In this document: positions 54,014 to 61,185 of the stretch, one piece after another
Layout: each line of letters opens with the position of its first letter
Position numbering within the stretch: the first letter of the stretch is position 1
The notes under the pieces: model-generated
The model's input: the letters and a program-made list of their open reading frames with translations, nothing else
Databases searched by the model: none
Told to the model about the DNA's origin: nothing
Assembly (NCBI GenBank): GCA_036351115.1
Contig: JAZBOL010000142.1
Coordinates: 65,461 to 129,460, forward strand
DNA length: 64,000 nucleotides
DNA from: Marinihelvus sp036351115
GTDB lineage: Bacteria; Pseudomonadota; Gammaproteobacteria; Xanthomonadales; SZUA-36
Direction: 5' to 3'
Made by a program: the position numbers and the translations under genes

Positions 54014-54138
54014 GGTTTTCTCCGAAATTCGTCCCCTAATACTCACGGACAAGCCCGGTCCAGGGCAATGGCCAATGGCTGGCGCAACGAGGAAGGGGCT
54101 CGTGATGCCCAACCCCCTGGTCCAATGATTATTTTGGA

Positions 54139-54167
54139 TTGAAAAATATGCCGCAATGACGTAAACT
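54139..54167 (+). promoter_or_regulatory. Sigma-70-like promoter of the CarD-type gene
   Basis: TTGAAA (54139-54144), 17 bp, then TAAACT (54162-54167) matches the consensus at 5 of 6 and 4 of 6 positions. Transcription would start near 54174. That makes an ATG at 54169 unusable and places the likely protein start downstream at 54205. Confidence 0.6.
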
Positions 54168-54204
54168 GATGAATTGGCTAAGGTTTCGGGCGCAGGCTCC
54201 CGAA

Positions 54205-54723
54205 ATGTCCCTCAAACCCCTGAGAAACAGGAGAATCGTCATCGCGATCCGCAAAGGAGATACCATCCACCATCCCCAGCACGGCATCGGTACCGTGCAG
54301 TCCATTCGCAAGCGCAGCTTTTCCGGCCCCCAGGGCAGCAAGTTTGCGAAAATGTTTTTCCCCCGCGACGAAATGTCCGTCATGGTCCGCGAAACGGAGC
54401 TCGAAGAAACCGTCCGCAAGCCCATCGAAAAAACCGAAGCGCGCAAGGTCCTGAACCACATCAGTGGTTGGGAGGGCTCGGTCAGTGAGCAATGGAAGTC
54501 CCGGGCCAACACCCACCAGGCCAAGCTGGACAGTGGCGACCCGCTTTCCCTCGCCGAGGTGTACAAGGCCCTCAGCCTGCGCCAGGAAGAAGACAACCTG
54601 AGCGCCGCCGACCGACGCCACCTCAGCGAATCCGAGGATCGCCTCGCCGAGGAGCTCGCGGTGGCCCTGGGCAAAACGCAACGCACCACTCGCCGCGCCA
54701 TGGCAAAGTCCGCAGCCGCCTGA
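54205..54723 (+). CDS. CarD-family transcriptional regulator
   Basis: The 172-residue protein has an N-terminal CarD/TRCF RNA-polymerase-interacting domain, seen in IRKGDTIHHPQHGIGTVQSI (the GDTVVHPxHG family motif). A helical C-terminal part (about 95-165) follows, typical of CarD proteins that bind promoter DNA. Start chosen at ATG 54205 because the visible promoter lies just upstream; a start nearer the KGDT motif, using the AGGAG at about 54229, cannot be excluded. A GC-rich hairpin follows the gene. CarD proteins stabilise open promoter complexes, so this may be a global regulator. Confidence 0.85.
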   Translation: MSLKPLRNRRIVIAIRKGDTIHHPQHGIGTVQSIRKRSFSGPQGSKFAKMFFPRDEMSVMVRETELEETVRKPIEKTEARKVLNHISGWEGSVSEQWKSRANTHQAKLDSGDPLSLAEVYKALSLRQEEDNLSAADRRHLSESEDRLAEELAVALGKTQRTTRRAMAKSAAA

Positions 54724-54746
54724 ACACCCTGATTAATTTGTCCTGA

Positions 54747-54780
54747 TCGTTCCGGCCTGTCCCGAGACAGGCCGGAACGA
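54747..54780. terminator. Hairpin after the CarD-type gene
   Basis: A 15-bp perfect stem (54747-54761 pairing with 54766-54780) with a CCGA loop. No T-run follows, so it may act with Rho or in both directions as a transcription boundary. Confidence 0.65.
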
Positions 54781-54866
54781 ATTGAATCAATCTCCTCGAT
54801 CCCGTGAGATTGTCGTGAGATTTCCCTCGCAGACTGAACGCTCCCTGATACCGAACGGAGTGTCCC

Positions 54867-56729
54867 ATGAATCTGCGATCCGCCATTCGCCGTGCGCTGT
54901 TGCCGGCCGCTTTCCTCGTCGCGTCTCCCGCATTTGCGAACGAGGTCCGCGTAACCGTCGAGAACCTGAGTCCTGCCGGCGGGCTGTACCTGACCCCGCT
55001 GTGGGTCGGCTTCCACGACGGCACCTTTGATCTTTACGACCGGGGGGCACCAGCCTCGGTCGGCGTTGAGCGCTTTGCCGAGGACGGCGATTTCGGTGCC
55101 CTGCGCGAAGCCTTCGGTGCCTCCGGAGGTCTCGACGCGGTCATCCTGAACCCGGAAGGCTTTGCCGGCGCGCCGGTCTTCGACCCGGGCCAGTCGACCA
55201 CCCAGGTGTTCGAGCTGGATCCTTCTGTCCATCGCTTCTTCAGCTATGGGGCCATGCTGCTGCCCTCCAACGACGCCTTCATCGCCAACGGCGACCCCCA
55301 GGCGGTCAACCTGTTCGACGAGTCCGGTGAATTCACGGGTCCCGTGTCCTTCGTTGTCTATGGCAACGAGGTGCTCGATGCCGGTACGGAAGCCAACACG
55401 GAAACGGACGCCGCGTTTTTCGACCAGTCGGCGCCAGACACGGGGGTGGTGACCAATGACACCGTGGAACTGCATCCCGGTTTCAACGGATCGGTGGGTA
55501 ATCCGGACGGTACACCGGTCAACTTCCTCGGCGGCGCCCTGCCAACGGGCACGACCCTGGATCCGGCCCTCGGCGACTTCACCCGCGGACTGGCGCCGCT
55601 CATGCGAGTGACCATCCGGGAGAATCGCTTGCCGGTTCGCGTTTCGGTGAGGAACACGGCGCCGCCGGAAGGGATTTACCTGACCCCGGTGTGGCTCGGT
55701 TACCACGACGGCAGCTTCGATCTGTTCAACGAGGGTGACCTGGCGTCCCTGGGCCTGGAACGGATGGCCGAGGACGGAGACTTCGGCGCCCTGCGCATGG
55801 ACTTCGAGACGAACGGTTCCGGCCAGGACCAGGTCGTGCTCAACCCGGCGGGCTTCCCGGGCGCCCCGCTCTTCGATCCCGGCTTCAGCAGCACCGAGGT
55901 GGTCATCCTGGACCCTGCGGAAGACCGCTACCTGTCTTTCACGGCGATGATCCTGCCGTCGAATGACGCCTTCATCGGCAACGAAGACGCCACGGCCTAC
56001 CCCCTGTTCGACGAATCCGGAACCTTCACCGGGCCCCTGACGGTTCGCGTGTTCGGTGATCAGGTCTGGGACGCCGGGACGGAAGCCAACACGGAAGCGG
56101 ACGCGGCGTTCTTTGACCAGTCCATGCCCGACGCGGGCGAGGCCACCACCGACGGCGTGGCCCTGCATCCGGGATTCAACGGTTCCCTGGCCAATCCCGA
56201 TGCCACCCCGGTGAATTTTCTCGGCGGCACGAACGGCGCCGGCATCTTCTTCGACGAGGAAGCGGCTGACTTCACCCTGCCTGGACGCCAGGTAGCGGAA
56301 ATCCGGGTGTCCCGCGTCGTCGACGGCGGTCACAGTGGCACCTGGTATGACGCCGATCAGGATGGACAGGGCCTCGTGATCGAGATTACCGGCAGCGACG
56401 GCGCCGATGGTCTGCGTGCCGTGGTGTCCTGGTACACCTACCGGGCCGATGGCTCCGGTGATCCGCTCTGGCTGATCGGCGAAGGGCCCGTGCTTGGCGA
56501 TACGGCCATCGTGGACCTGGTCCAGGCCAATGGTGCGATCTTCGGTGAAGACTTCATGGCGAGCGACGTGCTGCGCAGCATCTGGGGCGAGGTGAGAATC
56601 ACCTTCGAGTCCTGCACCGAGGCCACCCTGGTTTTCGATGCGGCCGATGCGGCGTTCGGCTCCGGTACCCAGGCCCTGTCACGCCTGACCGGCGGTCCCG
56701 CCGACTTCGCCGGAGCCTGTCAGCCCTGA
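54867..56729 (+). CDS. Secreted tandem spondin-domain protein with SGxWYxP-type C-terminus
   Basis: The 620-residue protein has a signal peptide (about 1-25, ending SPAFA). It contains two tandem spondin N-terminal-like domains of about 220 residues each (54945-55615 and 55636-56270). Copy one has SYGAMLLPSNDAFIAN and copy two FTAMILPSNDAFIGN; both share GLYLTP/GIYLTP, ED-GDFGALR and HPGFNGS. After residue 485 a third module begins (GTWYDADQDGQGLV, then WYTYRADGSGDPLW). It is the same module as in the secreted protein at 45222-46271. Spondin domains are adhesion modules; a surface or matrix role is likely, but the partner is unknown. Confidence 0.85.
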   Translation: MNLRSAIRRALLPAAFLVASPAFANEVRVTVENLSPAGGLYLTPLWVGFHDGTFDLYDRGAPASVGVERFAEDGDFGALREAFGASGGLDAVILNPEGFAGAPVFDPGQSTTQVFELDPSVHRFFSYGAMLLPSNDAFIANGDPQAVNLFDESGEFTGPVSFVVYGNEVLDAGTEANTETDAAFFDQSAPDTGVVTNDTVELHPGFNGSVGNPDGTPVNFLGGALPTGTTLDPALGDFTRGLAPLMRVTIRENRLPVRVSVRNTAPPEGIYLTPVWLGYHDGSFDLFNEGDLASLGLERMAEDGDFGALRMDFETNGSGQDQVVLNPAGFPGAPLFDPGFSSTEVVILDPAEDRYLSFTAMILPSNDAFIGNEDATAYPLFDESGTFTGPLTVRVFGDQVWDAGTEANTEADAAFFDQSMPDAGEATTDGVALHPGFNGSLANPDATPVNFLGGTNGAGIFFDEEAADFTLPGRQVAEIRVSRVVDGGHSGTWYDADQDGQGLVIEITGSDGADGLRAVVSWYTYRADGSGDPLWLIGEGPVLGDTAIVDLVQANGAIFGEDFMASDVLRSIWGEVRITFESCTEATLVFDAADAAFGSGTQALSRLTGGPADFAGACQP

Positions 56730-56740
56730 GTCTTCCCCAC

Positions 56741-56777
56741 CCGCCAGGTATCGCCCAGGGAAGGGCGTTCCTGGCGG
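56741..56777. terminator. Nested hairpin after the tandem spondin gene
   Basis: CCGCCAGG (56741-56748) pairs with CCTGGCGG (56770-56777), and inside it CGCCC pairs with GGGCG. A CTCTTTGTT stretch follows, so it is a plausible intrinsic terminator. Confidence 0.7.
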
Positions 56778-56875
56778 CTCTTTGTTGGCGGCGGGAAACA
56801 TCCATGAAAGCAAAAGCATCTTTTTCCTTTCCCCTTACAGGACGTTACACGGCGTCGTCTGCATCGGAGGGAATC

Positions 56876-57637
56876 ATGGCAAACAAGCGCGTCCTGGTGA
56901 TTGAGGACGAACGGGACATCGCTAAGCTTCTCGAGATCCATCTGTCTGAATGGGTCGACGAGGTCCGGCTCGTGCACGACGGTCAAGCCGGATTGGAGCT
57001 CGCTGAACGGCAGGACTGGGACGTGATTGTGCTGGACCTGAAGCTGCCGGGTCTTGATGGACTGGAAATCTGCCGGCGTCTCCGCGGAGCGCAGCGCTAC
57101 GTCCCGATTCTCATGTTGACGGCCAAGTCCACGGAGCTCGACCGGGTGCTGGGCCTGGAACTCGGTGCCGATGACTATCTCACCAAGCCGTTCAGCGTGA
57201 TCGAACTCAACGCACGGGCCAAGGCCCTGGTGCGTCGCTTCGACGCCAGCCGAGGCTACCGGCGCCGGCCGACGAGCGATCACCTGGCCTTCGAGGGCCT
57301 GGATATCTGGGGTGACCGGCGCACGGTGCGCGTGGACGGCGAAGAGGTCACGCTCACCGCGAAGGAATTCGACCTCCTGCACTTTTTTGCAAACCACCCG
57401 GATCGCGTATTCAATCGGGGTCAGTTGCTGGACCACATCTGGGGTTACGGCCATGACGGCTACGAACACACGGTCAACTCCCACATGAATCGCCTGCGCA
57501 AAAAGATCGAGGCCGACAGCACCCAGCCCCGCTACATCAAGACCGTCTGGGGAGTCGGCTACAAGTTCATCGGACAGGCATGCGCCGGGACCTCACCGGG
57601 CGGCGTAGCAGCGGGTGAAGCGGCGGGGCGGTCATGA
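56876..57637 (+). CDS. OmpR/PhoB-family response regulator
   Basis: The 253-residue protein has a receiver domain (about 1-120; phosphoacceptor Asp54 in VIVLDLKLPGLDG, LTAKS, TKPF) and a winged-helix DNA-binding domain (about 140-230; LTAKEFDLL, VNSHMNRLRKKIEAD, VWGVGYKF). It is followed by an unusual glycine/alanine-rich tail of about 20 residues after the normal end. The ATG at 56876 has GGAGGG seven bases upstream. It overlaps the histidine kinase gene by 4 bp and forms a two-component system with it. Target genes are not visible. Confidence 0.95.
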   Translation: MANKRVLVIEDERDIAKLLEIHLSEWVDEVRLVHDGQAGLELAERQDWDVIVLDLKLPGLDGLEICRRLRGAQRYVPILMLTAKSTELDRVLGLELGADDYLTKPFSVIELNARAKALVRRFDASRGYRRRPTSDHLAFEGLDIWGDRRTVRVDGEEVTLTAKEFDLLHFFANHPDRVFNRGQLLDHIWGYGHDGYEHTVNSHMNRLRKKIEADSTQPRYIKTVWGVGYKFIGQACAGTSPGGVAAGEAAGRS

Positions 57638-59094
57638 TGGGCCTTCGTCGCAAGCTGTCCCTGGCACTCATGGCCCTGTTCGGCGTCATGGGCCTCGTGC
57701 TGGTCGCACTCACCTGGAAGACCTCGGTGCAGTACAACCTCGAGATGACGCAGCGCCTCAACGGCGCCATTGCCATGTACGTCGCGGAAGAAGATGAGCT
57801 GATTCGCGACGGTCGACACAACGAGGCAGCGATCAAACGGCTGGCTGAACGCGCCATGGTGATCAACCCCACCGTGGAGGTTTACCTGCTGGACCGACAG
57901 GGGCGGGTGCTGAGCCATAACCTCCCGCCGGGTTCGCTCGCGGTCAACCGGGTACCGCTTGACCGTATCGAGGCCTTTCTCGAGCCGGGCTCCGAGCGGC
58001 CGATCGTCAGCCTGGATCCGCGAAGCCCCGGGTCTGAAAAGGCGTTCTCCGCCGCTCCGGTGATCGTGGACGGGCGCCACGAGGGTTACGTGTACGCCAT
58101 TCTCGGCGGCCAGGCCTACGAGGCGCTTGCCAGCGATCTCGGCAGGAACTACGTCCTGCAAGGCGCTTTTCTGAGCATCGTGGTGGTGCTGCTCTTTTTC
58201 TACGCCATTGCGATCCTCGTGTTCCATCACCTGACCCGGCCCCTCACCACGCTGAGCCGGGAAGTCCAGGCGTTCCAGCACCGGCTGACCGGGCATCGGC
58301 CCGAGCTGGCCAGGCCCGGAGAAGACGCCCAGGTTCTCGAAGCGGCCTTTCGCGAAATGCGCGCACTCATCGAACAGCAGATCGACCAGATCCGGCAGGC
58401 GGACGAGAGCCGTCGCGACCTCATCAGCAATGTCTCCCACGACCTGCGCACCCCCCTGGCCGCCATCCAGGGTTACGTCGATACGCTGAAGCTCAAATTC
58501 GACCAGCTCGATACCGGCGAGCGGGAAGCGCACCTGGAAATCGCCAGTCGCCACTGCGCGCGACTCGGCGGGCTTGTCGATGACCTGTTCGAACTGTCAA
58601 AGCTCGACGCCGCCGTGCTGCGGCCGAACATCGAGGCTTTTTCCCTCGGCGAGCTGATGCAGGATGTGGCCATGGAATTCACGCTCGTGGCCCGGCAGAA
58701 GAACATCGACATGAATATCGAGCTGGAACAGGGGCCCGTGGAAGTGGAAGCCGATATCGCGCTGATGCAACGGGTGCTGGAGAACCTGATCGGCAACGCC
58801 ATCAAGCATACGCCGGACAACGGCACGGTATGGATCAAGCTCCAGCCAAAGGCGGACGGGTACGTCGTGGTCATCGAGGACACGGGGCGGGGCATCAGTC
58901 ACGAAGAGCTTCCGCATATTTTCGATCGGCTCTATCGCGCCGGGAACACGGCATCCTCGGACTCGGGTTCCGCGGGGCTGGGGCTGGCCATCGTCAAGAA
59001 AATTCTCGATCTGCACGAAATTCCGATTCGCGTCATAAGCCGGCTCAACCAGGGCACTCGATTCAGCTTCGCGGTGCCCCTGGTTCAACCGTGA
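57634..59094 (+). CDS. Sensor histidine kinase partner of the OmpR-type regulator
   Basis: The 486-residue protein has a first transmembrane helix (about 8-26), a periplasmic domain of about 140 residues with no recognised ligand motif, a second helix (about 172-193), a HAMP-like linker, and a kinase core. The core has the phosphoacceptor His269 in SNVSHDLRTPL, the N-box NLIGNAIKH, DTGRGIS and the G2 GLGLAIVKK. The periplasmic region suggests sensing of an extracytoplasmic signal. The gene begins inside the regulator stop (4-bp overlap), so both proteins are made together. Confidence 0.95.
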   Translation: MMGLRRKLSLALMALFGVMGLVLVALTWKTSVQYNLEMTQRLNGAIAMYVAEEDELIRDGRHNEAAIKRLAERAMVINPTVEVYLLDRQGRVLSHNLPPGSLAVNRVPLDRIEAFLEPGSERPIVSLDPRSPGSEKAFSAAPVIVDGRHEGYVYAILGGQAYEALASDLGRNYVLQGAFLSIVVVLLFFYAIAILVFHHLTRPLTTLSREVQAFQHRLTGHRPELARPGEDAQVLEAAFREMRALIEQQIDQIRQADESRRDLISNVSHDLRTPLAAIQGYVDTLKLKFDQLDTGEREAHLEIASRHCARLGGLVDDLFELSKLDAAVLRPNIEAFSLGELMQDVAMEFTLVARQKNIDMNIELEQGPVEVEADIALMQRVLENLIGNAIKHTPDNGTVWIKLQPKADGYVVVIEDTGRGISHEELPHIFDRLYRAGNTASSDSGSAGLGLAIVKKILDLHEIPIRVISRLNQGTRFSFAVPLVQP

Positions 59095-59164
59095 GCCCGG
59101 GCTCGAGGCCGACGCGACCGAGCGGGTTATGCTGTGCGCTGCTTCCACCGTCGGCCAACCGCCC

Positions 59165-60079
59165 ATGCAGTCTTCATCCGCGACGACCACCGATTTCCGC
59201 GAGCTCTCGCTGTGGCCCAGCCTCGGCGACGCCTGGTCGGCCACCCGGGATGGGGTCGAGGGCGCCTGCGGAACGGGGCCCGGCCATTGGCGACTGCTGA
59301 AGGGCGAGCCTCGCACGCGGGTGCTGCTTCTCGCGGCGGAGGGCTATCGCCCCATCGTTTTGAAGGTTTACGCAATTCCCCCACGCCTGGCATGGCGGAC
59401 CCTTGGCATGGTGTCCCGGGCCAATCGTGAATTCACGGCCCTCATGGAAGCGCACCGGCGTGGTCTCCCCGTGGTCAGGCCGCGCTACCGGGTCGAAGAA
59501 CGGGTGGCCGGATGCCTCCGTTTCGGCGCCCTGGCCCTGGACAGGGTTGCCAGTCGCAATCTCGAGCAGGTGCTGGACCAGCCGGAGCTTGCCAGCGAGG
59601 AGCGCGTCCGCTACGCGAGCCTGGCAGGTGACCTTCTCGGGCATTTTCACCGGAGTGGTCTGCAATGGGCGACCGCGACGCCGCGCAACCTGCTCCTGAC
59701 CGGGCAGGAAGACGAGCCCCTGCAAGCCATCGACATGCCCTATGCCACGCTCGCGGCACAGGATATCTCGGGTACCGCGGAAGCCCTCATGGACCTGTGC
59801 TGCATCGTTCGCATGAGCGACGGGCGACTCGCGTTCGAGGGTGAGAGCCGGTGGGCGCTTTTGCGGGCTTACTGTGAGGGCGATGAAACCGCGGCATGGG
59901 CGCTTGATGAGCGCGTTCAGCTGCAGAGCCACCTGGCCTGGAAGCGACAACGCCTGCGCCGCCGGGTGAAAAACCTTTTGAGACCGGCAGCGAGCAGCCG
60001 CGGCCGGGCGGGTTTCTACGACGCTGCAACCGGTCACTACGAGGCAAGGGAGTCCGGGGCGATTTACCTGCCGGACTGA
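59165..60079 (+). CDS. LPS-kinase-like (WaaP/Kdo kinase fold) protein, likely catalytically impaired
   Basis: The 304-residue protein has a small-lobe lysine in PIVLKVYAIPPR and a large-lobe segment GHFHRSGLQWATATPRNLLLT followed by QAIDM. In active bacterial lipopolysaccharide kinases the catalytic loop reads like H-G-D-L-xx-x-N. Here the Asp position is Thr while the Asn and the DFG-like Asp remain, so I predict a pseudokinase or an atypical one. Start chosen at ATG 59165 (the frame is open slightly upstream). It follows the histidine kinase by 70 bp. The methyltransferase downstream is on the other strand. Confident that the fold is kinase-like, less so about substrate. Confidence 0.65.
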   Translation: MQSSSATTTDFRELSLWPSLGDAWSATRDGVEGACGTGPGHWRLLKGEPRTRVLLLAAEGYRPIVLKVYAIPPRLAWRTLGMVSRANREFTALMEAHRRGLPVVRPRYRVEERVAGCLRFGALALDRVASRNLEQVLDQPELASEERVRYASLAGDLLGHFHRSGLQWATATPRNLLLTGQEDEPLQAIDMPYATLAAQDISGTAEALMDLCCIVRMSDGRLAFEGESRWALLRAYCEGDETAAWALDERVQLQSHLAWKRQRLRRRVKNLLRPAASSRGRAGFYDAATGHYEARESGAIYLPD

Positions 60080-60088
60080 ATCGCGCTT

Positions 60089-61015
60089 TCAGGATTTCTG
60101 GCGACCGGCGCCTGGCTGCCCGTTCTTGACCATCAGCGCATAGCGGTGCCCGGACGACACCGGTGACAGCATGGGGTATGCCTCGAGGCGCGCTCCTCCC
60201 GCTTCCGCCAGCTCCCGGACCCGACCCACGGTCATGGTCATTTTGGGCGGCTTCTTGTTGAACGGTGCGCGGATGCGCCGCAGCCAGTTCTTCACGGAGT
60301 AGTGGTCGAAGAACGTCATGATCACGAAGCGACGCGAGACACGCAGCAACTCCTCGATCAACCGCTCCCGTTCCTCGGGGGTCGGCAGGTGATGGTTCAG
60401 GCGCGGGCACACCGTCCCGTCCACGCTGTTGTCCGCCAGGGGAATGTGAAAGGCGGAAGCGGTCATCCACAGCTGCGGCGCTGCCAGGGCCGGCTGGCGC
60501 TGGCCGTAAAGCACCTGGCCCAGGGCAATGTCCGCTTCGAGCAACAGGTCCGTGTGTTCGGCGATTTTCGGGCTCAGCCTTCCGCCGCCGGAGGGCAGGT
60601 CGAGAATGATTTCGCTGCGCCCCTGGCTCGACAGCAGGCGGTCGAGCAAGCGGTATTCCCGGGCCGTGCTCAGGCGCTTTTCGAAGTGCGCGGTGTACTC
60701 GGTGTTGTAGAACTCGGCCTCTTCCAGTTCCTGGTAAGCCTTCTGGTAGTCCGTGCTGTCCTCGTCCACCGAGGCGCCGGGCGCCCAACCGTCCACCGTG
60801 CCCTCCCGGGCCATGAGCGGTATGCCCTCGTGAATGGGATAGCGTTCCTTGCTTTCGGGGCAGAACAGGGTGTCGCCGTCATACTCGAGGCGCCCCATCC
60901 CGGAAGGACAGCGCAGTTTCGCGGCGATCGGCCGCAGGTGCTCGGGCCAGTGGGCGTAATCCTGGGAGAAAACATCCTGGCGGGAGACGTCCTGGGGAGC
61001 CTTCGGTTCGCTCAT
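60089..61015 (-). CDS. Class I SAM-dependent methyltransferase with N-terminal Trm112-like zinc-ribbon-type region
   Basis: The 308-residue protein has an N-terminal part resembling the short Trm112/YcaR-like domain (RCPSGMG... and FCPESKERYPIHEGIPL at about 35-70). A Rossmann methyltransferase follows: ILDLPSGGGRLSPKIAEH as the SAM loop, then an acidic LLEADIALGQ and LNHHLPTPEERE. Such fusions are found in methyltransferases that act on small molecules or lipids. Substrate unknown. It is divergent from the TonB receptor. Confidence 0.8.
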   Translation of the reverse strand: MSEPKAPQDVSRQDVFSQDYAHWPEHLRPIAAKLRCPSGMGRLEYDGDTLFCPESKERYPIHEGIPLMAREGTVDGWAPGASVDEDSTDYQKAYQELEEAEFYNTEYTAHFEKRLSTAREYRLLDRLLSSQGRSEIILDLPSGGGRLSPKIAEHTDLLLEADIALGQVLYGQRQPALAAPQLWMTASAFHIPLADNSVDGTVCPRLNHHLPTPEERERLIEELLRVSRRFVIMTFFDHYSVKNWLRRIRAPFNKKPPKMTMTVGRVRELAEAGGARLEAYPMLSPVSSGHRYALMVKNGQPGAGRQKS

Positions 61016-61129
61016 GGTCAGCCTCGTGGGTGAACGCAGGCGCGCATTATACGGCAGGGCGCTCGCTGGTCCGGCGGGGCGGTAAGTTGACCTGGGTCAG
61101 GTCCGGCGGATGGCCCTGTATTATTGTTG

Positions 61130-61158
61130 TTGAAAATCATTCTCATCAGCATTAATCT
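61130..61158 (+). promoter_or_regulatory. Fur box overlapping the TonB-receptor promoter
   Basis: TGAAAATCATTCTCA (61131-61145) matches the Fur 7-1-7 consensus TGATAATNATTATCA at 12 of 14 fixed positions. The candidate -35 TTGAAA (61130-61135), 17-bp spacer and -10-like TAATCT (61153-61158) coincide with it, so Fur-Fe2+ should block polymerase and iron limitation should derepress the receptor. Confidence 0.85.
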
Positions 61159-61185
61159 TGCGCGGATATTGTCAAGGAATAACCC

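Noticed and set aside
54747..54780. Long hairpin considered as an attachment site or transposon end
   Set aside because: No direct repeats or recombinase genes are nearby; it fits a transcription terminator between two genes.
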